A stretch of DNA of 64,000 nucleotides, taken from Jiella pacifica (GTDB lineage: Bacteria; Pseudomonadota; Alphaproteobacteria; Rhizobiales; Rhizobiaceae). A program made the position numbers and the translations under genes. Positions within the stretch are counted from its first letter, which is position 1, and every line of letters starts with the position of its first letter. Positions 26,691-36,631 of this stretch are shown one piece after another. Location: NCBI RefSeq assembly GCF_010500815.1, contig NZ_JAAAMG010000013.1, forward strand, positions 62,001 through 126,000. The letters run 5' to 3'. The notes beneath the pieces were generated by a model that saw only the letters and a list, made by a program, of their open reading frames with translations, was not told where the DNA came from and searched no databases.

Positions 26691-28211
26691 TTACGTTGCC
26701 GTTACCGGCGTCTTCGGCGGCCTGATCACCATGAAGTAGAAGAACAGGGCGGTGAGGGCCAGGAAGAACAGGCTGTCCGGGCTCGTCAGGAAGGTCGACG
26801 GATCGCCCTTGTTGAGCTGCAGCGAGCGCCGCAGATACTGTTCGAGGTCCGGCCCGAGGATGAAGCCGAGCAGCAGCGTCACGGTCGGATAGTTCGCCGT
26901 CCTGAGGAAGAAGGCGACGATACCGAAGACCAGCGCCAGCATCATCTGGAAGCTGGAGTAGGTGGCGACGTAGCTGCCGACCAGGGCGACGACGGCGATC
27001 GAGGAATAGAGCAGCGCCTTGCGGATCGAGACGATCTTGACGAAGTAGGGCCCGAGCAGGAACAGGGTCAGCGGGATGAGGATCAGCGCGCTGATGAACA
27101 GCGAGGCGAACATCGGCGCGATCAGGTCGATCTGGTTGTCGAGAAGCCTCGGGCCCGGCTGCAGGCCGTTGATGACCAGGACGCCGAGGACGACGGCCGT
27201 GGTCGGATCGCCGGGAATGCCGAACATCAGCATCGGCACGAAGGCGCCGCCGCACATCGAGTTGTTGGCGGTCTCTGCCGCCGCGATGCCCTCGCGGCTG
27301 CCCTTGCCGTAGAGCTCCGGCCGCTTCGAGCGGCGCATCGCATCCGCATAGGCGACGAAGGCCGCCATCGAGCCGCCGGCGCCCGGCAGGACGCCGATGA
27401 AGAAGCCGATGATGGTGCTCTTCAGATAGGTCCACACGCCGATTTCGCGGACCTCCGCCATTAACGGAATGAAGTCCCGCCGCTTGATCGCGAAGTTCGC
27501 GACCTGAGCCTTGTCGACCGTCCGTGCATGGACGACGTCGCGGGCCTGGATCAGCAGTTCGCTGACGGCGAAGGTGCCGATCACCACGGCCATCAGGTTG
27601 ATCCCCTCGACGAGGGCGGAGGTGCCGAAGGTGAAGCGCGCCACCGGCTGCATCACGTCGATGCCGATGGTCGCGATCATCACGCCGAGGGCGGTCGTCA
27701 CGACGCTCTTGGCGATGGCGCCGCGCTGGGAGATGCCGATGACGACAAGGGCGAAGAGGATCAGCGAGAATTTGCCCGGCGTCTGGATCAACAGCGCGAG
27801 CTTGGCGGCGATCGGCGTGAACAGGATGAGGAAGACGGCGCCGATGCTGCCGCCGATCATCGAGCCGAGCGCCGCATGGCCGAGCGCGTTGGCGCCGAAG
27901 CCCTGCTTCATCAACGGGAAGCCCTCGACGCCGGTCATCATGGAGGAGGGCGCGCCGGGAATGTTGATCGTCGTCGCGGTGATGCTGCCCGCATACATGC
28001 CCGCCATGAAGATGCTGGCGCACATGACCAGCGCCGTCACCACGTCGAGGCTGTAGGTGATCGGCAGGAGAAGGGCGATGGCGAGCACCGCCGTCAGCCC
28101 CGGCACGGCGCCGAAGAAGGTGCCGATCAGGAAGCCGAGGACCATGTAGAACAGGACCGTCGGATCGAGCAGCGCCTGGAAGCCGCCGAGGATGTGGAGC
28201 GAAAATTCCAT
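26691..28211 (-). CDS. tctA: Tripartite tricarboxylate transporter large permease TctA
   Basis: A 506-residue membrane protein of the TctA family with about twelve helices. Conserved glycine-rich loops are visible: FFGAVPGLTAVLAIALLLP near residue 35 and GFFIGVLPGAGGSMAAFVAYADA near residue 255. With TctB and the periplasmic TctC it imports a carboxylate using an ion gradient. Its ATG at 28211 overlaps the tctB stop (ATGA). The ligand is unknown; neighbours point to a sugar acid, not citrate. Confidence 0.9.
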   Translation of the reverse strand: MEFSLHILGGFQALLDPTVLFYMVLGFLIGTFFGAVPGLTAVLAIALLLPITYSLDVVTALVMCASIFMAGMYAGSITATTINIPGAPSSMMTGVEGFPLMKQGFGANALGHAALGSMIGGSIGAVFLILFTPIAAKLALLIQTPGKFSLILFALVVIGISQRGAIAKSVVTTALGVMIATIGIDVMQPVARFTFGTSALVEGINLMAVVIGTFAVSELLIQARDVVHARTVDKAQVANFAIKRRDFIPLMAEVREIGVWTYLKSTIIGFFIGVLPGAGGSMAAFVAYADAMRRSKRPELYGKGSREGIAAAETANNSMCGGAFVPMLMFGIPGDPTTAVVLGVLVINGLQPGPRLLDNQIDLIAPMFASLFISALILIPLTLFLLGPYFVKIVSIRKALLYSSIAVVALVGSYVATYSSFQMMLALVFGIVAFFLRTANYPTVTLLLGFILGPDLEQYLRRSLQLNKGDPSTFLTSPDSLFFLALTALFFYFMVIRPPKTPVTAT

Positions 28212-28687
28212 CAGAACCACTCCGTCAGCGTCGGCAGCCTGACATCGAACAGGGTGTGAAACAGGATGTAGAAGACGGCGGTGATGACGATCGAATAGAT
28301 CACCCGCCAGAGGACGTTCTGGTCGAACTTGAAGACGAAGAGCAGCGCGAAGACGTAGATAAGCGTCGAGATGACGTAGCCGATCGTCTCGAAGACGGCG
28401 ATGTAGACGAGGGTCGCGAGGATCACGGCGACCGCCGGCAGGAAGTTGCGGAACTCGAGCTTCGCCCGCTCCGGCCGCGGCGAGCGGTCGCGCAGGATGT
28501 CGAACACCAGGAAGCCGAGCCCGGCATACATGACGATCGACACGACGATCGGCAGGAAGCGCGGACCGACGATGCCCTCGTCATATTGCGGATGGATCTG
28601 GAAGGCCTGGTAGAGATAGATCGTGGTGACCACGAACAGGACGGCGGGAAGGACGAGGCGGCCGTCGCCGAGAAGTCTGGATCGCAT
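28211..28687 (-). CDS. tctB: Tripartite tricarboxylate transporter small permease TctB
   Basis: A 158-residue membrane protein with four predicted helices, as expected for the poorly conserved TctB subunit (LVLPAVLFVVTTIYLYQAF first). It sits between tctC (56-base gap) and tctA (overlap), the standard order. It is needed with TctA to form the inner-membrane transporter. Confidence 0.88.
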   Translation of the reverse strand: MRSRLLGDGRLVLPAVLFVVTTIYLYQAFQIHPQYDEGIVGPRFLPIVVSIVMYAGLGFLVFDILRDRSPRPERAKLEFRNFLPAVAVILATLVYIAVFETIGYVISTLIYVFALLFVFKFDQNVLWRVIYSIVITAVFYILFHTLFDVRLPTLTEWF

Positions 28688-28743
28688 GGGATGTCTCGAA
28701 GAGCGAGAGAATGGCGGCGGCTAGATGCCGCCGCCGGCGGCCG

Positions 28744-29727
28744 TCACTGGCTGATCGCGCCGCTTTCCTTCAGAGCGTCGAACTGGGCGAAGATCCGGTC
28801 CTGCTCGTCCTTGATGAAGGCGGTCGCTTCCTGGGGTCCGAGCCAGGCGGGCGTCACGCCGACCTTGGAGACCCAGCTCTGGAATTCCTCGCTGTTGAGG
28901 GCGTTCTCATAGGCCGTCGCGAGCTTCTCGACGACGTCCTCCGGCGTCTTCTTCGGCGCGGCGACGATGATGAAGCTGCCCGACTGGACGTCGAGATTGG
29001 CGGATTTGGCGGTCGGAACGTCCTTGTAGGTCGGATTCTGCGTGTCGGAGAATTCCACCAGGCCGCGGGCGTCGCCCTCGTCGATCAGATTGGCGAAGTC
29101 GCCGAGGCTGGTGACGGCAATGGAGACCTCGCCGGACAGCATCGCTTCCTTCTGCGGGCTGGCGCCGCCGGGATAGGCGATGAGGTCGAGGTCGGTGCCG
29201 GTGAGCTTCTCGAACTTCAGCATGGCGAGATGGGTGCGCGAGCCGGTGTTCTGGACCGCGACCTTGATCTCGCCGGGCTCCTTCTTGGCGGCGGCGATCA
29301 GGTCGTCGACGCTCTTGTAGGGCGAATCCTTGCCGACGATGATCGCGTCGGGCTCGAGGGTCAGGCGGCCGACCATCTGCAGATTGGCGAGATCGTAGCT
29401 CGGCAGCAGCTTCTGATAGGGAACCGTGATGACGCTGTCATAGGTCAAGACGCCGAGCGTGTAGCCGTCGGGCCGCGCCGACATGACGTTCATGATGCCG
29501 TTGGCGCTCATGCCGCCGTCGACGTTTTCGACATAGATCGTGTGGCCCAGTTCCTTCTCGGCGATCGAGCTCGCCTTGCGGCTGATGCCGTCGGTGCCGC
29601 CGCCGGCCGCCCAAGGCACAACGAGGCGGATGTCTTTGGTCGGAAAATCCTGCGCCATGGTCGGCGCGGCAACCGAAAGTGCCGCCGCGGCGGCGACCAA
29701 AACGGCGGTCGTCCTCAGATATGTCAT
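28744..29727 (-). CDS. tctC: Tripartite tricarboxylate transporter binding protein TctC
   Basis: A 327-residue periplasmic binding protein (Bug/TctC family) with a signal peptide of about 23 residues ending PTMA. The start of the mature protein, FPTKDIRLVVPWAAGGGTD, is the hallmark ligand-binding loop of the family. GGGAGGA sets the start: ATG 29727 lies about 7 bases after it, while ATG 29733 would abut the ribosome site. It delivers the substrate to TctAB. It follows the DHDPS-like gene in the same operon. Confidence 0.88.
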   Translation of the reverse strand: MTYLRTTAVLVAAAAALSVAAPTMAQDFPTKDIRLVVPWAAGGGTDGISRKASSIAEKELGHTIYVENVDGGMSANGIMNVMSARPDGYTLGVLTYDSVITVPYQKLLPSYDLANLQMVGRLTLEPDAIIVGKDSPYKSVDDLIAAAKKEPGEIKVAVQNTGSRTHLAMLKFEKLTGTDLDLIAYPGGASPQKEAMLSGEVSIAVTSLGDFANLIDEGDARGLVEFSDTQNPTYKDVPTAKSANLDVQSGSFIIVAAPKKTPEDVVEKLATAYENALNSEEFQSWVSKVGVTPAWLGPQEATAFIKDEQDRIFAQFDALKESGAISQ

Positions 29728-29829
29728 GCTCATTCCTCCCTTTGTCGATGAACTTGCGGATTGAAGCTTTGGCCGAAAGATGCCGGCCGATGCGGCGCCG
29801 GTCGCCCGGCGTCTCACACGGTGCCAGGG

Positions 29830-30735
29830 TCAGGCGGCCTCGGCGAGCCGGGTTTCGACGCGGGCGATCAGCCGGTCGATTTCGAGGTGATCGTCGGCCG
29901 TCAGTGCCGGCCCGGGCTGGCGCATGGTGGCGTGGGCCAGCGCCCCGCGGCGGCGCATCGCCTCCTTGCGGGCGGCGACGCCCCAGAACCCCATGGCCTC
30001 GTAGCGCAGGAGCGGCAGGTAGCGATCGAAGAGATCGTTCGCAGCCTGAATGTCGCCGGCCCTGTGCAGCCGGAAGACGCCGGACAGCATTTCCGGATAG
30101 GAAAAGCCCGCCATCGGCCCGTCGATGCCCCGCTCAAGTTCCAGCGGCAGATACATGGCGTTGTTGCCGGTCAAAATGGCGATGCGCCGGCCGCCGGCCT
30201 GGCGCAGCCGAGTGATCTTGTTCAAGGACGGCAGATCCTCCTCCTTGAGAACCTGGATCTGCGGGTGGCGCTTCACCAGTTCGAGGATCGCCGGAACGGA
30301 CATGCCGACATTGGTGGCGAAGGGAAAGTCCTGCAGGACGACGGGGACGTCGCCGATGGCGGCGAAGACCGTCTCGAAATAGCGGAAGAGATCCTCGTCG
30401 GTGCGGATGCCCGGCGCCGGCGCGATCATCACCCCGGCCGCGCCCGCATCCATCACCGCGTTGGTGAGGCGCGACAGATGGGCGAGGTTCGTGCTGCTGA
30501 CGCCGACGATCACCGGCATCGTTCCGGCACGGGCGATGTAGCGGCCGGCGACGGCGAGCGCCTCCTCGCCGGTCAGCTTGCCGGCTTCGCCGCTGACGCC
30601 GAGCACGGTGAGGCCGTTCGCGCCATGACGGGCATAGAAGTCGACCAGCGTGTCGACGCTTGGAAGGTCGATGTCCTGTCGGTCGTCGAACGGCGTCTGG
30701 GCGACGATGAAGACGCCCTCGATGGCTTCGAGCAT
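29830..30735 (-). CDS. DHDPS/NAL-family aldolase or dehydratase
   Basis: A 301-residue (beta/alpha)8 class I aldolase-like protein. The Schiff-base Lys is likely that in IQVLKEEDLPS. The conserved Tyr of the family motif YNxP is not present: the segment reads VVLQDFPFATN. That marks it as a divergent branch, probably acting on a 2-keto-3-deoxy acid and not in lysine synthesis. ATG 30735 follows GGAGGGTTC. It is the first gene of the Tct operon, under a strong promoter (30842-30871) with two probable FadR-type operators at 30807-30837. Confidence 0.78.
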   Translation of the reverse strand: MLEAIEGVFIVAQTPFDDRQDIDLPSVDTLVDFYARHGANGLTVLGVSGEAGKLTGEEALAVAGRYIARAGTMPVIVGVSSTNLAHLSRLTNAVMDAGAAGVMIAPAPGIRTDEDLFRYFETVFAAIGDVPVVLQDFPFATNVGMSVPAILELVKRHPQIQVLKEEDLPSLNKITRLRQAGGRRIAILTGNNAMYLPLELERGIDGPMAGFSYPEMLSGVFRLHRAGDIQAANDLFDRYLPLLRYEAMGFWGVAARKEAMRRRGALAHATMRQPGPALTADDHLEIDRLIARVETRLAEAA

Positions 30736-30806
30736 GAACCCTCCCGGATGCTCAGGCGGACCGCTGGAAGTGCCTTTCCGTCGAGGTCGAATGCCGACCC
30801 TCAAGA

Positions 30807-30837
30807 CATATGATCACTTGCGTCTGCCGTATGATTA
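30807..30837. promoter_or_regulatory. Pair of probable FadR-type operators (CRTATGATNA)
   Basis: CATATGATCA (30807-30816) and CGTATGATTA (30828-30837) are two copies of one motif, 21 bases apart (two helical turns), just downstream of the predicted -10 of the dapA-like/tct promoter. The same motif occurs twice, inverted, at the kdgD-like promoter (32883-32914). The gene at 32125, encoding a FadR-type regulator, lies between the two sites. Repression of the tct operon is the natural reading. Confidence 0.55.
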
Positions 30838-30841
30838 CTGC

Positions 30842-30871
30842 CATAAAGACATCGATGTATCGGCCTGTCAA
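30842..30871 (-). promoter_or_regulatory. Predicted promoter of the DHDPS-like/tctCBA operon
   Basis: On the minus strand, a consensus TTGACA (30871-30866) is followed after 18 bases by TTTATG (30847-30842); CTTTAT with a 17-base spacer is also possible. The paired CRTATGATNA motifs begin 4 bases after it, where a repressor would block initiation. No competing promoter is obvious. Confidence 0.5.
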
Positions 30872-30967
30872 TGCCGATCGTCGAGCCTGAAGGCGAGGGT
30901 GCTTCCGGCTGACCGGGATCGTCACCGGCAGGAGCGGACAAGGGCGTGGAACTGAGAGAATGAGGGG

Positions 30968-31957
30968 ATGGCGATGGCGCTGCGCATAGTATTTCACGGG
31001 CGGAACGCCGCCTCGTTCGTCGAGGGATTCGACACGCTGTTGGACGTCGGTGCGGAGCTCGTGATCCTGCCGGACCAACTCGCCGACGATGCCCAGCGCG
31101 CCGCCTTCGCGGAGGCGGATGTCATCGTCGGCAATCGCTTCGACGCCGACATGCCCAGCCCGAATAAACTGCGACTCTATCAGGTCTGCGCCACCGGCTA
31201 TGACGGTGTCGAACTTTCGGCGCTGCCGGCGTCGGCGGCCGTCTGCAACTGCTTCGGCCACGAGCCGGCGATCGCCGAATATGTCATGGCCGGGCTGTTG
31301 TCACACCAGGTTCGCCTCGTCGATGCCGATCGACGCCTCCGGCAGAACGACTGGGCCTATCGCTCCGGATCGCCGGCGAACGTCCATGGGGAGATCGCCG
31401 GCAAGGTCATCGGATTGCTCGGCTTCGGCCATATCGGCAAGGCCATCGCCAAGAAGGCGAAGGCCTTCGACATGGTCGTCCACGCGGCCAATCGGAGCCC
31501 CGTCGAGCCCGGCGATCTCGTCGACCGCAGCTACGGCCTCGACGCGCTGCCGGATTTCTACGCGTCCGCCGATTTCGTCGTCGTCTCCCTGCCGCTGAGC
31601 GAGGAGACCCGCAGCCTCGTCGACGACCAAGCCTTCGGCCACATGAAGCCCGAGGCGGTGCTGGTCAATGTCGGCCGGGGGCCGGTCGTCGACGAGGCGG
31701 CGCTGTTCGAAGCCCTGTCGTTGCGCCGGATCGGCGGCGCTATCATCGATACCTGGTATCGCTATCCCGGCGCCGAGGGCGAGGCGGCGAGCCCGTCGCG
31801 CTTCGACTTCGCCGGGCTTTCGAACGTCGTGATGACGCCGCACATGTCCGGCTGGACCGACGGCACGATCGACCGGCGCCGCCGGACGATCGCCGGCAAC
31901 GTCGATCGCCTCGTCGCTGGCGAGCCGCTTGCCAACGTCGTGCGACCGGCACAGTGA
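30968..31957 (+). CDS. D-2-hydroxyacid dehydrogenase (NAD-dependent)
   Basis: A 329-residue enzyme of the D-isomer 2-hydroxyacid dehydrogenase family (glyoxylate/hydroxypyruvate reductase-like). The Rossmann motif is GLLGFGHIGKA near residue 147. Catalytic residues are visible as Arg in NVGRGPVVDE, Asp in IIDTWYRYP, and His in MTPHMSGWTDG. It should reduce a 2-oxo acid or oxidise a D-2-hydroxy acid with NAD(P). ATG 30968 was taken, ATG 30974 is equally possible. It is divergent from the dapA-like/tct operon and shares its operator region, so it likely belongs to the same regulon. Confidence 0.82.
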   Translation: MAMALRIVFHGRNAASFVEGFDTLLDVGAELVILPDQLADDAQRAAFAEADVIVGNRFDADMPSPNKLRLYQVCATGYDGVELSALPASAAVCNCFGHEPAIAEYVMAGLLSHQVRLVDADRRLRQNDWAYRSGSPANVHGEIAGKVIGLLGFGHIGKAIAKKAKAFDMVVHAANRSPVEPGDLVDRSYGLDALPDFYASADFVVVSLPLSEETRSLVDDQAFGHMKPEAVLVNVGRGPVVDEAALFEALSLRRIGGAIIDTWYRYPGAEGEAASPSRFDFAGLSNVVMTPHMSGWTDGTIDRRRRTIAGNVDRLVAGEPLANVVRPAQ

Positions 31958-31968
31958 TCGGCGGTCTC

Positions 31969-32020
31969 CCCTGCACGTTCTGGGCGCGAAACGGCGTCCC
32001 GCTCGCGAGCGGCTGCAGGG
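31969..32020. terminator. Possible hairpin terminator after the hydroxyacid dehydrogenase gene
   Basis: CCCTGCA (31969-31975) can pair with TGCAGGG (32014-32020), and a perfect palindrome GCTCGCGAGC (32001-32010) lies in the loop. There is no T-run, so a Rho-independent terminator is only a possibility. Confidence 0.25.
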
Positions 32021-32124
32021 AGAGTCGTCATATGTTATCGACCGGAAGTGTCGCGCTCGGGCATCTGGAGTAGACGGGGCGTGCGAGCGGGCTTCAGCGC
32101 CCGCGCGGATTGGAGGTGACAGGC

Positions 32125-32864
32125 TTGGCGGTTGAGAAGCTCAAGGATCGACGCACTCGGACGTCGCGGGTCGTCGACGCGCTGCGGGCGCAGATCGATG
32201 CCGGCGACTATGCGTCCGGCGACAAGCTGCCGACGGAGCCGGTGCTGGTCGAGCGCTTCGGCTTCAGCCGGACCGTCATCCGGGAGGCCATCGCCGCCTT
32301 GCGGGCCGACGGCCTGGTCGAATCGCGCCAGGGCGTCGGCGTCTTCGTGCTCGGGCCCCGACAGCGTGAGACGTTGCCCAGCCTGTTCCTCGAAGCGACC
32401 GACAAGATTTCCGACATCATCGAGGAGCTGGAACTGCGGCTCGGCATCGAGGTCGAGGCCGCCGGCCTCGCCGCCCTGCGCAGCTCGCCCGCCCAGGAGG
32501 CGGAGATTCAGGCGCAGATCGAGACCTTCGAGAAGCTGGTGGAGGCAGGCCAGTCGACCGACAATGCCGACTTCGACTTCCACATGGCGATCGCCGCCGC
32601 GACCAACAACGAGCGGTTCAAGCTGTTCCTGTCGCATATCGGCCAGCGGATCATCCCGCGGGTGAAGTTTCGCCGCGCCATGGGCGGCATCGACCCCTTG
32701 CCAAACCGCGATCGCCAGCTGCTCGCCGAGCATGCCGAAGTCGCCGAAGCGATCTGGAACCGCGATCCCGAACGGGCGCGCGATGCGATGCGCCGGCACC
32801 TCCTCGGCGGCATCAAGCGCTACCGCGCCATCATCCGACCTGCAGCGCGGGCCGAAGCTGCCGA

Positions 32865-32868
<4 letters not shown>
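32125..32868 (+). CDS. FadR-family (GntR) transcriptional regulator
   Basis: A 247-residue regulator with an N-terminal winged helix (about residues 10-75; SGDKLPTEPVLVERFGFSR, then VIREAIAALRADGLVESRQGVGVFV) and a C-terminal all-helical FCD domain that binds carboxylic or sugar acids. The likely start is TTG at 32125, five bases after GGAGGTGA; other starts would overlap this ribosome site. It probably represses both the dapA-like/tct operon and the downstream kdgD-like gene through CRTATGATNA sites, and releases them when an acid-sugar ligand binds. The predicted kdgD-like promoter overlaps its stop codon. Confidence 0.85.
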
Positions 32869-33819
<951 letters not shown>

Positions 33820-33828
33820 TCCGCCCGA

Positions 33829-33855
33829 GCGCCGGTGCCTCCTCGCCGCCGGCGC
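33829..33855. terminator. Hairpin after the kdgD-like gene
   Basis: GCGCCGG (33829-33835) and CCGGCGC (33849-33855) form a 7-bp GC stem with a 13-base loop, 9 bases after the stop codon. No T-run follows. It is a reasonable transcription end or RNA-stabilising structure. Confidence 0.4.
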
Positions 33856-34087
33856 GGCTGCAAGCGGCTTCGCGCCCGGCGATGATCCATGCAGGCATCG
33901 CCGGGCGTTGTCATGTCCGGGTGCCGTGTTCCGGTGCTCGAAGGGAAACTCGCGGCGCGACGCACCAAGCCTGTTTTCTCCGGGGCGCCGATGCGGTAGC
34001 GACCCCTGGCGGGGCGGGGCGCTGCTCGGCAGGCTTCGGAATATGGTCTAAAGCCGCCTCATCAGATGAATTGGGGAGGTGGTCGCC

Positions 34088-36154
34088 ATGAACCGCGACG
34101 AGACGTTCGGCAACGGAAAGATCGAGCTTCGGATCGACGGCGATGTCGCTGTCGTGGTCATCGACAATCCGCCGGTGAATGCCGGCAGCCACGACGTACG
34201 CCGCGGCCTTCTCGAGGCGTTCGCTGCAATCGAAAGCATGGAGGGGATCGTCGGCGTCGTCCTGGCGGGGGCGAACGGCACCTTCGTCGCCGGTTCCGAT
34301 CTGAAAGAGTTCGGCGCGCCGCTCGGCGAGCCGCAGCTTCCGTCCGTCATCGCCGCCATCGAGGCGATGGCCCTGCCGGTGGTCGCGGCCCTCGACGGGG
34401 CGGCCCTCGGCGGCGGATTCGAGCTTTCGCTCGGCTGCGACGGCCGCGTCGCCGCAACCGGAACCGTGATGGGACTTCCCGAGGTCGGGCTCGGCATCGT
34501 GCCCGGAGCCGGCGGGACCCAGCGTCTCCCCCGGCTTGCCGGCATTCCAACCTCGCTCGGGATGATCTGCGGCGCCAGGCGCATCGCGGCCGAGGAAGCG
34601 TTGCGGCTCGGACTGATCGACGCCGTTGCGGGCGACGATCTGCGCATGGCTGCTGCGGACCTTGCCCGGCGGCTCGGCGGCAAGCGGCGGGTTCGCGACC
34701 TTGCGGTTCCAGCCGCCGATCCGGCCGAACTGGAGGCGGCAAGGAGCGCGGCATTGAAGGCCGGCAAGCATCGGCCGGCGGCGATCGCGGCCGCCCGGCT
34801 GGTCGAGCTTGCCGCCACCACGCCCTTCGACGAGGCCCTTGCCGAGGAGCGCCGTATCTTTCAGGATATCCGCCTGAGCCCCGAGGCCGTGGCGCTTCGC
34901 CACGTCTTCTTCGCCGAGCGCGCGGCCGGGCGGGTGGACGGTCTTTCGGCCGCGCCTCGCAAAATCCAACTGGCGGCGGTCATCGGCGCCGGCACGATGG
35001 GCGCGGGCATCGCCTATGCGCTGCTGCGGGCGGGGTTCGGCGTCGTTCTGATCGAGCAGAACGAAGCCGCTCTCGCGGCCGGCCGCGAGCGCGTCGAGGA
35101 CCTCGTCGCCGGCGACGCGGCGAAGGGGAGGATCGGCGAGGACGAAGCGGCCGGGATGCGGGCGCGGCTCTCGCCCGTCGCCGATCTCGCCGCCGTGGCA
35201 AAGGTCGAGCTCGTCGTCGAGGCGGTCTTCGAGGACATGGCGGTAAAGTCGGCGCTTCTCGCCGATCTCGGGCGGATCGCCGCGCCGCAGACCATCCTTG
35301 CCTCCAACACCTCCTATCTCGATCTCGACGCGCTCGCCGCCGCGAGCGGCCGGCCGGACCGGGTCGTCGGCCTGCACTTCTTCAGCCCCGCCCACGTCAT
35401 GAAGCTGCTCGAGGTGGTGCGGGGGGCAAAGACCTCCGACGAGACGCTGGCGACCGGGCTGTGGCTCGGCCGCAGGCTGAAGAAGACGGCGATCGTCGCC
35501 GGGGTCGGGGAGGGCTTCGTCGGCAACCGGCTCTACGCCGCCTATCGCGGCCAGGCGGAAATGCTGGTGGAGGACGGGGCGCTGCCCTGGCAGGTGGATG
35601 CCGCGCTTGAGGGCTTCGGCATGGCAATGGGCCCGCTCGCCGTCTCCGACCTCTCCGGCCTCGACATCGCCTTTGCCCGCCGCAAACGCCTCGCGGCGAC
35701 GCGCGATCCCGCCGAGCGCTACGTCAAGCTTCCCGACATGCTCTGTGACGTCGGCCGGCTCGGCCGCAAGACCGGCGCCGGCTGGTATCGCTACGACGGC
35801 GGCAAGCGCCATCCCGACCCGGCGGTCGAGCGCCTGATCCTGTCAGAGGCTGAAGCTGCGGGGCGAGAGCGCCGGGCGATCCCGGACGAGGAATGCCGGG
35901 ACCGTGCGCTGGCGGCGCTGGTCAACGAGGCGGCGCTGGTGCTCGACGAGGGGATCGCCCAGCGTGCCAGCGACATCGACGTCGCCTTCGTCAACGGCTA
36001 CGGCTTTCCCCGCTGGCGCGGCGGCCCGCTCTGGTGGGCCGCCCATGAGGGCCGTTCCGCCGTTCTGGCAGCGCTTCCGCAAGTCGCGGCCGCCGTCGGC
36101 CACGGCTTCAGGCGTGGCGACGTCGAGGCGATGCTGGAGCGGATCGGCGGGTGA
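34088..36154 (+). CDS. Bifunctional enoyl-CoA hydratase/3-hydroxyacyl-CoA dehydrogenase
   Basis: A 688-residue FadB/FadJ-type protein. The N-terminal crotonase domain (about residues 1-190) carries LDGAALGGGFELSLGCDGRVA and GLPEVGLGIVPGAGGTQRLP, each with the expected catalytic Glu. The dehydrogenase half starts near residue 295 with AVIGAGTMGAGIAYA and has GLHFFSPAHVMKLLEVV. It should hydrate enoyl-CoA and oxidise 3-hydroxyacyl-CoA. A GGGGAGGT ribosome site points to ATG 34088. No thiolase gene is adjacent, so it may serve a side-chain or dicarboxylate route and not general beta-oxidation. It converges on the DUF2188 gene. Confidence 0.87.
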   Translation: MNRDETFGNGKIELRIDGDVAVVVIDNPPVNAGSHDVRRGLLEAFAAIESMEGIVGVVLAGANGTFVAGSDLKEFGAPLGEPQLPSVIAAIEAMALPVVAALDGAALGGGFELSLGCDGRVAATGTVMGLPEVGLGIVPGAGGTQRLPRLAGIPTSLGMICGARRIAAEEALRLGLIDAVAGDDLRMAAADLARRLGGKRRVRDLAVPAADPAELEAARSAALKAGKHRPAAIAAARLVELAATTPFDEALAEERRIFQDIRLSPEAVALRHVFFAERAAGRVDGLSAAPRKIQLAAVIGAGTMGAGIAYALLRAGFGVVLIEQNEAALAAGRERVEDLVAGDAAKGRIGEDEAAGMRARLSPVADLAAVAKVELVVEAVFEDMAVKSALLADLGRIAAPQTILASNTSYLDLDALAAASGRPDRVVGLHFFSPAHVMKLLEVVRGAKTSDETLATGLWLGRRLKKTAIVAGVGEGFVGNRLYAAYRGQAEMLVEDGALPWQVDAALEGFGMAMGPLAVSDLSGLDIAFARRKRLAATRDPAERYVKLPDMLCDVGRLGRKTGAGWYRYDGGKRHPDPAVERLILSEAEAAGRERRAIPDEECRDRALAALVNEAALVLDEGIAQRASDIDVAFVNGYGFPRWRGGPLWWAAHEGRSAVLAALPQVAAAVGHGFRRGDVEAMLERIGG

Positions 36155-36175
36155 GGGGCCTGCAGAAATTGCGAC

Positions 36176-36421
36176 CTAAGTGTCGTCCTCGACCGCCGTC
36201 CTTGGCCTGTCACCCCCGGACGAGACCTCGGCGTGCCATTTGCCGCCGGCGTCTTCCCACACGATGCCGGCGGTCTCGCCGGGCTGCTGCTGCCTGACGG
36301 CGGCCTGACGGGCGGCGAGGAAGGCCGCGTCGTGGGTTGCGAAGGTTTCCGAATAGACGTCGCCCAGCTTGTAGGCGAAGCCGCCGTCATGCTCGACGAT
36401 GTGATAGGTGATCTGTGCCAT
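36176..36421 (-). CDS. DUF2188-family small protein
   Basis: An 81-residue protein. ITYHIVEHDGGFAYKLGDVYSETFATHDAA followed by a helix of alanines and glutamines and IVWEDAGGKWHAEV fits the DUF2188 domain, a small alpha/beta fold of unknown function often found in alphaproteobacteria. ATG 36421 was chosen; the upstream frame is open but arginine-rich. It lies 210 bases downstream of the Dld-like gene on the same strand and need not share its function. Confidence 0.7.
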   Translation of the reverse strand: MAQITYHIVEHDGGFAYKLGDVYSETFATHDAAFLAARQAAVRQQQPGETAGIVWEDAGGKWHAEVSSGGDRPRTAVEDDT

Positions 36422-36631
36422 GGGCCGTTCTCCATTCGAAGCGAGGACTTGCCGCCCGTTTGGCTGGCGCCGTCCTCGAAAGTCCTCGACCCAAATGCTG
36501 TCGATCCGCCGGCCGGCAAGGCGTGCGACGCGCGCATTGGCGCAAGGCCGCTCGACAGGACGGCTCGGCTCGGGGCTGCGGCCTGCCGTTCTCCAGGTCA
36601 TGCGCGCCGCCGCGGAACGCCCCGCGTTCGA

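Noticed and set aside
33911-35812. A 633-codon open frame antisense to the bifunctional beta-oxidation gene
   Set aside because: The sense strand has both crotonase and dehydrogenase motifs. The antisense product is a low-complexity shadow.
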